From contig MPNM01000022.1 of assembly GCA_002239025.1 (NCBI GenBank), positions 1-47,421 on the forward strand: 47,421 nt of DNA, given 5' to 3'. The notes under the pieces were generated by a model, which had not been told where the DNA came from, made no database searches, and saw only the letters and a list, made by a program, of their open reading frames with translations. The position numbers and the translations under genes were made by a program. Source of the stretch: Chloroflexi bacterium bin125. GTDB taxonomy: Bacteria > Chloroflexota > Dehalococcoidia > Bin125. Each line of letters starts with the position of its first letter. Position 1 is the stretch's first letter. This document shows, piece after piece, positions 16,272-23,542 of the stretch.

Positions 16272-16829
16272 TCAGCGGCGACGGGCGGCGCGGGTGAGCG
16301 CGGCCAGGCGGCCAAGCACAATCCGATGCGCGAGCCAGCCGGTCCAACCGAGGCCGAAGGCGTTCAGCGCGACGACTTGGAGGTCGTAGCCGATCGCGAC
16401 AGGGGCCGCCAGCAAGAGCAGCAGGAACGGCAGCAAGACGACCCGCCAGGAGCGTCCGCCCGCTGCCTGCGCCGCTGGCATTGCTTGCGTCGTGGAACTC
16501 GGGGATTGTGGTGTCTGCGTGTCCTCAGCGCGGTAAGCCGACCAGATCGACTCGCCGCACTGAGTCTCCAGCCATCGGATGAGCCGCTCCCGTGAGCAGC
16601 CCGCCGATGTGCAGCGGACGTCGATTCCGTCGCCGTCCGGCCGTTGACGTAAGGCAAGCAGGTCCTGGTCCGATCCGTGACAGGCGGCCGCGGTCCAGAA
16701 CCAGCCGCGCTCGAAGCGCACCCGCTGGTGGGGCGCGATCAGTTCGGCGATCCGCGCGGCCGTCGGGCCGATGTAGCGCCCTCTCGTTCTCGTTCTGTTC
16801 GATCCGTTCGTCTCGTTCGTGTCCCTCAT
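16272..16829 (-). CDS. Membrane-anchored primase-like zinc-ribbon protein
   Basis: The 185-aa product starts at ATG 16829 with GAAAGGAG upstream and is the first gene of the cluster. Residues ~20-100 resemble the N-terminal zinc domain of phage/plasmid primases: WFWTAAACHGSDQ, then DGDGIDVRCTSAGCSRERL giving a C-H-x(n)-C-x4-C ligand set, followed by the helix typical after that knuckle and CGESIWSAYRAED. A Ser/Thr/Pro linker leads to a strongly hydrophobic segment (~133-153, PFLLLLLAAP) and a second, weaker one (~158-176), ending in Arg-rich residues. No polymerase or TOPRIM part follows. A zinc knuckle tied to the membrane is unusual. A role in tethering element DNA or RNA to the membrane is speculation. 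Confidence 0.75.
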   Translation of the reverse strand: MRDTNETNGSNRTRTRGRYIGPTAARIAELIAPHQRVRFERGWFWTAAACHGSDQDLLALRQRPDGDGIDVRCTSAGCSRERLIRWLETQCGESIWSAYRAEDTQTPQSPSSTTQAMPAAQAAGGRSWRVVLLPFLLLLLAAPVAIGYDLQVVALNAFGLGWTGWLAHRIVLGRLAALTRAARRR

Positions 16830-16859
16830 CGTGAGCTCCTTTCGCTTGAGCCGTGTGTC

Positions 16860-17460
16860 TGGGCGGGACGTGGTGGATGGTGAGCCGAGCAGGCTTCCCC
16901 GGATCGAGTACGGAGCAAGCCAGGCGCGGTTCGTCGCGGTTGATGGTGTGACTGGGTGGATGTTCGAGAACGCTCTCCGGGCGTGATCGGCCTGTCCGTA
17001 CTCGATCGGGGGCTGCCGGAAACGCGGAGTAGGAGTGCGATCTAGGGCGCTGGAGGCCGATCGGAGGTCATCAGCAGGCCCGGTGAACGCTATGAACGAC
17101 GGACGTGGGCATGGGAAGACCGGCCTGCGCTCCACGCAGTCCGATCAAGCAGTTGGATAACGAGCAGCGAGCGCGATGTCGGCGCCGGTGCTGGTGTCCT
17201 CCCGAGCCGAAGCGCAGAGTGCGCATCGCTCAGGCGTGACCTGCGTTCCGAGCAGTCAGGGTCGAGCAAACCTCAGATTCCGTGACCGCTGCACGCAGCA
17301 GGTGCGCGCTTGTCCCTCCGTGAGTCCGGTGCTTGGGAGAGCAGACCTCATCCACTTGCCGGTCTCGAGTCAAGGACGAAACTCTCCAGCGTTTCAAGGC
17401 GGGAAATGCTGGCAAAGCCTGAAACCATCTCCAGTTGTACTCCGGTCGCCGGACGCCAAA
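16860..17460. repeat. Dispersed repeat R1 (copy 1 of 3), upstream of the leftward cluster
   Basis: No credible gene. The segment aligns with 30490-31160 (R3) over most of its length and with 21420-22000 (R2) in parts. Shared landmarks are the GTGTGACTGGGTGGA motif at ~16948, the GGCATGGGAAGACCGGCCTGC block at ~17108 (R1/R3), and two successive hairpins at 17386-17412 (CCAGCGTTTC with GAAATGCTGG) and 17411-17419 (GGC-AAA-GCC) followed by TGAAACCA. Because it lies upstream of the cluster's first gene it probably also contains that gene's promoter. Confidence 0.7.
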
Positions 17461-17709
17461 CAGGGCGCGCTCGCCCGATCCGCGGCAAATGATCGGCTGC
17501 TGCCGGGGCGACAGTGCGTGCACAGGCAGAGCGTTCGGACAGCGTGGATCGAGCGCCGGCAATTCGTATGCGTCCTAATGTCCAATGGCAGACCCTGTGA
17601 GGGAGGAAGCCAGGACGCCATCCCCGGCTATCTGTCGATGGCCGGGGTCAATAGGCCACTCGTTACCAGAGTCACTGGGCCATGTTGGAGGCCGGTAGAT
17701 GGTCGGATG

Positions 17710-18160
17710 TTAGTGGGTGGTTGGCGGGTCGAGCACCTCCTTGTGTTCGAGCAGGGCTCGGTGCAGCGAGGGCGGTCGACGGCAACTCTCATCCTCGGTC
17801 TCGATCTGGTAGCTGGCCTTGGCCAGCCGGTCGAGGGCGCCGCCTGCGAGAATTGGGGCGTCAAACAGGCCCAGCCGTCCCTCGTCTGTGCGGCTAGAGG
17901 TGATCCTTGAATCAAGTGCGGGACAGGTGCGAAGCCACCCCCGATCGGAGTCGGGGCCAGGCGCTGCGCCCGCGGCGGATGACCAGTGCGTTGAGCTTGA
18001 TCGTGCGTCGGCGGTTGAGCCAGCGCAGGCCGAGATCGTCGATGATCGCAGGTCGAGACGGCGGTAGCAACGGAAGATGTCGTCGACGGAGCGGTCGATG
18101 AGGGCCAGGTCGGCACGAGGGTCCGGCAACCGCTCGGCCGGCGCTGGCCGCCGCGCCACC
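17710..18160 (-). pseudogene. Decayed IstB-like transposition ATPase fragment
   Basis: Only pieces of coding sense remain, in shifting frames. The most telling piece, ~17710-17875, reads LFDAPILAGGALDRLAKASY followed by QIETEDESCRR, like the C-terminal end of IS21-family IstB ATPases (LDRL...I...GES.R). Upstream (~17980-18150) another frame shows a hydrophilic DDLGLRWLNRRRT segment that I cannot place. There is no intact frame, so it is a relic of an insertion sequence at most. The stretch 17461-17710 shows no gene. Confidence 0.4.
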
Positions 18161-18232
18161 GAGCATCGGTTCTCACCGGCAGGCTCGTGACTGGACTGTT
18201 AGCCTGAGCGCCCCACCGAGGGACCCGTGCTC

Positions 18233-19384
18233 ATGGCTGACCTGCCCCAACCATCGCATCCTCCTGCTCTGTCGGAGTCGCTGCGGCGGCAATGGGACGC
18301 GTTCGGCGCCTGGGGCTACGAGCGCCATGCTCGCTGGGGCGGCCAGACCCTGACATCGAGCGGGAGCTGGGCGAGGACCGCCGTGTTCACCTTGCTGGCG
18401 CTCATCCTGTTCATCGTCGGGCTCGAACGCCACGCGAACCTCTGGGACTGGCTGTCCGGGCATCGACAGTCGTTCTTCATCCTGCAGGCGATCGCCACGT
18501 TGGGCCTGGGCCTGCTCTGCATCTGGCTGCTCGCCTATCGACCCTTGACCCGGCGCTCAGCTCAGATGGCGGCCGGCCTAATCGTGCTGCTCGTCGTCTC
18601 CGGGCTGGCGCTGCTCTGCGACCGCGCCAACGACGCGCTCATGACCACCGGCGCCACGTTGTTGCTCGCGATTTCCTGGCGCCTGACGGCGATGAACACT
18701 TGGGCTCCGCACATCGCGCGCGACCTGGTCGCGGTGGCGCGCCGCATCGAACGCCCCCTGCTGCCGTCCCTGGCCGCTCCAGCGGACGAACCCAACGGTC
18801 AACCTGTCCCCGTTCCCGCTGCCGCGGAACACACGGCGGTCGCCGAGGCCGAGGACGAAAGGGCAGCCGGCGATCAACCGAGCCCGCTCGCGCGGCTAAC
18901 GGCCGCGCTGGCCTCGCCCCAGTTCAATGCCTGGCTGACCTTGACCGTCAGCGGCGCGTTGCTGTTGATCGCCGCCTTCACCCTGCCCATGTTCTCCGTC
19001 TCGTTCGGCGAGTTCGGCTCGGCCAGCGCGACGCTCGAGGATCTGGCCCGGCTGCTGGAGGCGAACGAGGACGGCATCAGCCGCGGCACCGAGATCGCCT
19101 GGCAGTTCGGTTGGGGGACGATCGCCTTCGCCGCGCTGGCGACCGCGGTCGGACTGGTCGGCTGGCTCAACCTGGCGCGCTTGCCGAGCTCTGTCTTGGC
19201 GATCATCCTGTTCGCCGGACCGCTGCTCTTCGTTATCCAGCTGGTCGGCGTCATCCTCTTGACCGTCGAGGCCGAGGCGGGGTCGGGGCTGATCGTCGGC
19301 ACCAGCGGGTTCTGGCTCAATCTGATTGCGTTCGTCACGATCGGCGGGTCGCTCTGGGCTCTGCGCGTGCGTAGCAGCGGTTGA
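18233..19384 (+). CDS. Polytopic membrane protein of unknown function
   Basis: The 383-aa product starts at ATG 18233, with GAGGGA 9 nt upstream; a GTG two codons earlier is too close to that site. There are about eight hydrophobic segments in two blocks: four near residues 47-155 and four near 238-380. They are separated by a long cytosol-like, Pro/Ala/Glu-rich linker (~180-225). A loop in the second block (GEFGSASATLEDLARLLEAN) is probably extracytoplasmic. It has no Cys-ligand or enzyme motif. It is transcribed alone, away from the leftward cluster, and no family is recognised. Confidence 0.75.
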   Translation: MADLPQPSHPPALSESLRRQWDAFGAWGYERHARWGGQTLTSSGSWARTAVFTLLALILFIVGLERHANLWDWLSGHRQSFFILQAIATLGLGLLCIWLLAYRPLTRRSAQMAAGLIVLLVVSGLALLCDRANDALMTTGATLLLAISWRLTAMNTWAPHIARDLVAVARRIERPLLPSLAAPADEPNGQPVPVPAAAEHTAVAEAEDERAAGDQPSPLARLTAALASPQFNAWLTLTVSGALLLIAAFTLPMFSVSFGEFGSASATLEDLARLLEANEDGISRGTEIAWQFGWGTIAFAALATAVGLVGWLNLARLPSSVLAIILFAGPLLFVIQLVGVILLTVEAEAGSGLIVGTSGFWLNLIAFVTIGGSLWALRVRSSG

Positions 19385-19613
19385 ACCGCGAGCATTGACG
19401 TTCTGGCGTCGGCTGCGACCGCAGACCATCGCGAATCGGCCAGCGGGCGTTTGGTGGACGCGACCGCGTTCGTCGCTGGCCGAAGCACCATCGTTGTCGG
19501 TGAGCGTGATAGTGCCAACACAAATGAGCAGCACCTGTGTCTCTGCAAGGCCCTGGCTCATCCTCCGGCTCACTCACCGCTGGCATTGGTAGCTCCGCAT
19601 CCTGCTTCACGTT

Positions 19614-19811
19614 CTAGCCGCCCAAGTGCTTCTCCAGCACCCGGCGCATCCGCCGGATGACGTGCCGCGACTCGTGGCAGTTGGACGCCCTGCGGTAGCT
19701 GACCTCCAGCAGCTCAGCCGCCTTGACGTTGCCTTCGACCTCGACCGACCGGTCCAGCGCCGCCAGCAACTCCTCGTCGCTGGGAGCCCCCTTGCGCCCC
19801 CGCCGACTCAT
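19614..19811 (-). CDS. Small helix-turn-helix-like protein next to iteron array A
   Basis: The 65-aa product starts at ATG 19811. It has a helical N-terminus (DEELLAALDRSVEVEGNVKA) followed by AAELLEVSYRRAS, resembling the first two helices of the HTH in the neighbouring 279-aa protein (TANQLGVDRKTVWRAL), and ends in a basic helix (RRMRRVLEKHLGG). The expected recognition-helix region (NCHESRHVIRR) is atypical, so the fold may be altered. The phased TGCAATC array A lies 84-112 bp upstream of its start, so autoregulation or iteron binding is a reasonable inference. It could also be a fragment of a longer HTH protein. Confidence 0.6.
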   Translation of the reverse strand: MSRRGRKGAPSDEELLAALDRSVEVEGNVKAAELLEVSYRRASNCHESRHVIRRMRRVLEKHLGG

Positions 19812-19894
19812 CGCAGCTCACCCGTCTTGTTGAGAAGAACAATGGCCGCTGCTGTCCGCTCACTGTCCGCAACCCCGGACAACCTGGCCTGAAC

Positions 19895-19923
19895 TGCAAT
19901 CCGAGTGCAATCTGACTGCAATC
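19895..19923. promoter_or_regulatory. Iteron array A: three TGCAATC units at 11-bp spacing
   Basis: TGCAATC begins at 19895, 19906 and 19917, exactly 11 bp apart, so all units face one side of the helix. The array is upstream (on the minus strand) of the 65-aa HTH-like gene. A GGGGGGAAGGAGCCCC block follows it, as in array D. Confidence 0.75.
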
Positions 19924-20004
19924 CGGGGGGAAGGAGCCCCAGACACCCACTGGTTGCCGATTTCCTCCTGTAGAGGTGCCCAAGTCCAGACCAGGACTGG
20001 AGAG

Positions 20005-20052
20005 CCGGACTCGATTGCAATTATCAATCGAGTCCGGATTCCTGTACACGCC
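20005..20052. promoter_or_regulatory. Perfect 13-bp palindrome plus GTGTACAGGAAT box (unit A)
   Basis: CCGGACTCGATTG and its exact complement flank CAATTAT (20005-20037). Immediately adjacent is ATTCCTGTACACGCC (20038-20052), read on the minus strand as GGCGTGTACAGGAAT. The same box occurs at 21349, 22933 and 37916. The palindrome arms contain GATTG/CAATC, the core of the iterons. Confidence 0.75.
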
Positions 20053-20190
20053 TCCGACTCCCAACGTGCCGATCCCGCTGTCCGGCCAGATCGAGGGTGT
20101 CGCCGGCAATATTCCCGTCGCAGCGAGCTGTTGGTCCGCGCCACCGGGCGAAGGAGGTCCAGACCCAGACCGAGCCGCCGCGAGACCAGC

Positions 20191-21030
20191 TCAAGCAGAC
20201 CTCCATCGATTGACGAAGCTAAGCGTCGCCAGGCGCAGCAGACGGCGTCGACGCCGCGCCCGCTTGAGCGCCGAGCGAGCCGTCCCAAGCCGCTGGGTCC
20301 GCCGACGCGCTTCCCGCCGGCGTTGGTCCCAGGCCCGGGGCAGCTGGCCGGGCGGCAGGGTGAGGCGGCGCTGCTCGATCAGTTCGAGTTCCAACTCCAG
20401 CATCCGCACCTCGGACTCCAGCCCTTCAAGCGAGGGCCAGTGTTGGTCGAACCGAGCCTGCTGCTGGCGCCACTCGGTAATCAGCGGCATCGCCGCGCCG
20501 AAGACCTCGGCGTCGTCGGGCAACACATCGACCATAACGACCTCGGGGTGGTTGCGGTGGGGAGATCGATGCGCCGTCGAAGCGGTTTCCGACCCTGTCT
20601 CGTCTGGCAGCGACCGAGCCGAAGCGCGGACCTCCTGACGCAGATTCGACAGGTCCTCGCGCAGGCCTGCGAGACCATCGGCCAGTCGCTGCTGCACCTC
20701 CTGTAGACGCCGCTCCAACCCTTCCACTCGCAGTTGCAGTTGGTCGCCACTCGGCGCTTCACGTTCGGCGGTAATCTGTATTCGTTCCAGCGCGTCCCTC
20801 AGTCTGGGCGTGAGCCGACCCGCATCGAGCGCCCGCCAGACGGTCTTGCGGTCGACGCCCAGCTGATTGGCCGTCTTGGACGAGCCCTGCTCCTCGGTCA
20901 GCAGCCGCAGGAGTTGGAGCAGCGGGTCCTGGTCCTGGCCATCGTCCACGCCCGAGGGGTCAGGTGGTTCCGCCCCTGAGCGAGCGCCTGTCTCCTGCGG
21001 GTCTTGAGCATCGCGCCTCGACTCATCCAC
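20191..21030 (-). CDS. HTH protein with coiled coil and helical C-terminal domain
   Basis: The 279-aa product starts at ATG 21030 with GGGAGG upstream. After a disordered acidic N-terminus (~32 residues) comes a helical segment with a compact HTH (SSKTANQLGVDRKTVWRALD, ~50-70) and an extension (GRLTPRLRDALERIQI). A long coiled coil follows (~95-130, LRVEGLERRLQEVQQRLADG). A C-terminal domain contains GAAMPLITEWRQQQARFDQH and ends in an extremely Arg-rich tail. The AMPLITEW segment recurs as ALPLIAEW in the small gene at 22409-22660, so the two genes share a domain. It is probably a DNA-binding, oligomeric regulator or iteron-binding protein; the specific role is inferred from repeats upstream at 21139-21232. 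Confidence 0.7.
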   Translation of the reverse strand: MDESRRDAQDPQETGARSGAEPPDPSGVDDGQDQDPLLQLLRLLTEEQGSSKTANQLGVDRKTVWRALDAGRLTPRLRDALERIQITAEREAPSGDQLQLRVEGLERRLQEVQQRLADGLAGLREDLSNLRQEVRASARSLPDETGSETASTAHRSPHRNHPEVVMVDVLPDDAEVFGAAMPLITEWRQQQARFDQHWPSLEGLESEVRMLELELELIEQRRLTLPPGQLPRAWDQRRREARRRTQRLGTARSALKRARRRRRLLRLATLSFVNRWRSA

Positions 21031-21138
21031 AGCTGCCTCCCTGAGGTGGGCGATGGGGGCGCTTGTTCGTCCGAGGCCCGTCGGTCACCGGCGCCACCGT
21101 CCCCGATCGTGTGGCCCCGTTGACAGAAGGCCCGTGGC

Positions 21139-21232
21139 AGTCGGGGGCAGTCGGGGGCAGGTATCCGGTAGGCGGCCGCCCCACCCCGCCCTGCATGTTC
21201 CAACTGCCCCAGATCAGCCCCAGATTGCCCCA
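21139..21232. promoter_or_regulatory. Iteron-like array B1 with GCCCCA core
   Basis: CAGTCGGGGG is repeated head to tail from 21138. Around 21200-21230 the core GCCCCA occurs three times at 11-bp spacing (CTGCCCCAGAT, CAGCCCCAGAT, TTGCCCCATTA), flanked by GTTCC and GGAAC. The array is upstream of the 279-aa HTH gene in the place where the other units have TGCAATC. Confidence 0.55.
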
Positions 21233-21347
21233 TTACTCCGGAACCAGCCCTTCCACCCCGCCCATCCCAGTTGGCCCTGCCTGGGACAGCGTTCGTTCAG
21301 TCCTGGACTGGCGATCGTGCCCAGTTGTCCCCCTGCCCCAGGACGGG

Positions 21348-21366
21348 GATTCCTGTACACGCCCAT
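21348..21366 (-). promoter_or_regulatory. GTGTACAGGAAT box (unit B1)
   Basis: On the minus strand the site reads CATGGGCGTGTACAGGAATC, the same box as at 20038, 22933 and 37916. In this copy and in unit C it is preceded by GTCATGG. It lies 318 bp upstream of the 279-aa HTH gene, distal to array B1. Confidence 0.6.
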
Positions 21367-21419
21367 GACACCACGGACCCGCCTGGCTCGAAAAGGGCGC
21401 GGACGCCGTGTCACGGGTG

Positions 21420-22000
21420 TCATGGCGCACGCCCTGTCGCCCTCCCAATCGCCGCGCTTCGTGGATCGGCCTGGATGCCGGCGTGTCCTCGGCGCTTGAC
21501 GGTGTGACTGGGTGGATGATCTCAAGCACGCTCCGCCCATGGTCGAATGCCGGACGCATGGGAGACGAAGCGCGAACAGAGGGGTGGGAGCACTGCAATC
21601 GACTGCAATCGGAGTGCAATCCAGGTGCAATCTGGTGCAATTGCGCTCGGATCGGCGGGCGCTCAGTGGCGGTACGGGCACGAAGCGACCGGACTGCGCA
21701 TCGCCACATCATCCAGATCATATGGCGGCAGTCCGGTCAGTCGTCCACTCAGCGGTCGGCGAGTCGTTGCCACGAGCCGGAGACCGGTTCCGCAATTCGA
21801 GCGAGTCTCAGGAGAGCCAGGCTCAATCCCTTGACCAGTTCGCGCAGCGGGGGCGCTTGTCTCTCAGTGGGCCGGACCATCGGGAGAGCAAAGCTCAATC
21901 CTCTGGCCGAACCCGGGTTGGAGACGAACCCACCAGTGTTCTAGGCGAGAACAACTGGCAAAAGCCGGAAACCACCCCCAGTAGTACGCCTGCCGACCGC
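21420..22000. repeat. Dispersed repeat R2 (copy 2 of 3) containing iteron array B2
   Basis: No credible gene. It has the GGTGTGACTGGGTGGAT motif at ~21500. TGCAATC/T units at 21594, 21604, 21615, 21626 and 21636 are five phased iterons. A block of ~350 bp shared with R3 contains GCGACCGGA, CACATCATCCAG, GGCAGTCCGGTCAGTCGTCC and GAGCGAGTCTCAGGAGAGC. Two successive hairpins follow: CCAGTGTTCT with AGAACAACTGG (21933-21958) and GGC-AAAA-GCC, followed by GGAAACCAC. Confidence 0.7.
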
Positions 22001-22129
22001 AGATGGCAACGGTACGAAGGTTGTCGCCGGCCGATCGCTTGCCGCGATGTGCCGACAGTGTGACGGCGAGGTATCTGGCCACGTCCCTAGCGCGGTGGCC
22101 CGATACGCTGCCGGGCGGAGGCCGTCGTT

Positions 22130-22384
22130 TTGATCACCCCGCAGCAGGTCCAGCTCGCACTCGAACTGGTTGAACCGCAGGGCAGCTACGCGCCCAGCGA
22201 CTTCACCCTGGTCGCGGAGCGGGCGAACGACGAACTTGCCGCCTGGGGACATGCGGGTCACGAGGTTGCACTGGAGCGCGTGGTCCCGTTCTACGGCGAC
22301 CCGCGCGTGCTGCGCTGGTCGTTCTGGTGCGAGACCTGCCACGTCTCCCAGCTGGCGCTGCTCTCGCGACCGGCCGCCAGCTGA
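22130..22384 (+). CDS. Small protein with FWCETCHVSQL motif (intact family member)
   Basis: The 84-aa product starts at TTG 22130 with GGGCGGAGG about 8 nt upstream. It is a compact α/β sequence (TLVAERANDELAAWGHAGHE in the middle) ending in WSFWCETCHVSQLALL. The CxxC-H tail could bind a metal or act as a redox pair. A frameshifted relative lies at 31293-31528 (FWCESCHVSQL), and a more decayed one near 23247-23300 (FWCESGHIS followed by a stop). All three follow repeat or iteron regions. No known family is recognised. Confidence 0.6.
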   Translation: MITPQQVQLALELVEPQGSYAPSDFTLVAERANDELAAWGHAGHEVALERVVPFYGDPRVLRWSFWCETCHVSQLALLSRPAAS

Positions 22385-22408
22385 GAGATCGACCCCGACT
22401 TCCTTGGG

Positions 22409-22660
22409 TCACCCAGCCAGCCAAGCACTCGCTGCTAGCTCAGATCCTGTAGTTGCCCATCCCCCCAGCCCTGGTTTGTCGGTACCCGCTACCGCCCCCC
22501 CCCACAGTCCCAGCGTGTGCAGCCGCGCCGACCAGTGCAGCATCCATGTCCAGCGCCACTCGGCGATCAACGGCAGTGCTCCCAGGTAGCCCCGCTCCTC
22601 GTACCGACCCAGGGCCCGTGCGACCTCCTCGCGCAGCACCGCATCCTCGTCGTCCTCCAT
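22409..22660 (-). CDS. Small protein sharing the PLI(A/T)EW domain with the HTH protein
   Basis: From ATG 22660 the 83-aa product begins with an acidic helix (MEDDEDAVLREEVARALGRY), then YLGALPLIAEWRWTWMLHWS, which matches the C-terminal domain of the 279-aa HTH protein (AMPLITEWRQQQARF). It ends in a low-complexity Gly/Thr tail. The open frame continues upstream toward iteron array C, so the start is uncertain. No HTH is visible. It may be a truncated derivative of the HTH protein beside its own array. Confidence 0.45.
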   Translation of the reverse strand: MEDDEDAVLREEVARALGRYEERGYLGALPLIAEWRWTWMLHWSARLHTLGLWGGAVAGTDKPGLGGWATTGSELAASAWLAG

Positions 22661-22802
22661 GTTGTCCGTGTTGTGCACGTCGACATCAAGCAGTTCCGCC
22701 GTCCCCAACCCGCCATGCGTCTTGCTGGCTGCTGTGGTCCACTTGTCCGCCTCCCCTGATTCGTTGATCTGCCTGGACTGAGCGCCACCAGGCGCGATCG
22801 AG

Positions 22803-22949
22803 TGCAATCGACTGCAATCAACCGTGAACCAGAGGTGGACAAAGATCGTTTGCCGATTGCACTCTGTCGGACGCGCTTCGCCCCTGATTTTCCTACTGAT
22901 CGAGGCCAGATTGCACTGTGCAATCGACCCTCGATTCCTGTACACGCCC
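22803..22949. promoter_or_regulatory. Iteron array C, inverted iteron pair and GTGTACAGGAAT box
   Basis: TGCAATC at 22803 and 22813 (10 bp apart), an inverted GATTGCA at 22855, and the palindrome GATTGCA-CTG-TGCAATC at 22909-22925 are followed by GATTCCTGTACACGCCCATGAC starting at 22932. The order matches units A and D, upstream of the 22409-22660 gene on the minus strand. Confidence 0.7.
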
Positions 22950-23093
22950 ATGACGTCACAGCGCGCCCGATCTCGGCTAGGGGTCCAGGGCATGGCGTCG
23001 TCCCTGATTGTTGTCCCGCAGTCCGCCTGCGAACACACTCCAGAGCATCGCCAGCACATCAACAGAGCATCGATCTGCGCAAGGAGGCGGATC

Positions 23094-23300
23094 GATGAAG
23101 GTGCGAGCGGGTAACCGCCAGGGGTGGCGTTGGGGCGCGGCCGCCGGGTGGTGCACCGCCGCAATGATCGCGATGCCGCTCTGGGGCGTTGATCTCGAAT
23201 GGATGAAGCAGGGCGAGAACTGGATCGAGCGCGAGCAGCACGGCAAGTCCGGTGTCCCGGTCTGCCCGTTCTGGTGCGAGAGCGGCCACATCTCCTAGCT
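23094..23300 (+). pseudogene. Decayed member of the FWCESCHVSQL small-gene family
   Basis: The frame from the ATG at 23094 ends with CPFWCESGHIS and then a TAG, where relatives continue as VSQL. After the stop the same frame reads LTVLDEVEL, resembling LLVLPE in the relative at 31293-31528. The second Cys of the CxxC is replaced by Gly. The 5' part is not clearly homologous. I regard it as a relic. Confidence 0.45.
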
Positions 23301-23542
23301 GACGGTGCTGGACGAGGTGGAACTCCGGTAGGCAAAGAACGGGCAAGTCGAAGCCGGCTGTAGCCTCGCGAAGCCGCAGGGTCCCCCTGAGCTCACTGGC
23401 CGGCAAAGTCCACAACAGTCGGCGAGGAGCTGCCCGGCGACCGATCGGATCGCATGAGGAGCGACCCTGGTGGTCGGCCGGTCACTCGGCCCACTCGGGC
23501 CTCACAGCTCGATAGGGTTGACACACGACCTGGAGGCGCGCC

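Noticed and set aside
19385-19613. A Calx-beta-like scrap (GTITLTDNDGAS) on the minus strand
   Set aside because: A single short match in a frame without start codon or further domain sequence.
21348-21366. GTGTACAGGAAT box as the start of a conserved leader peptide (M-G-V-Y-R-N)
   Set aside because: Two of the four copies have the ATG in frame, but the other two lack it and the frames after the box do not agree.
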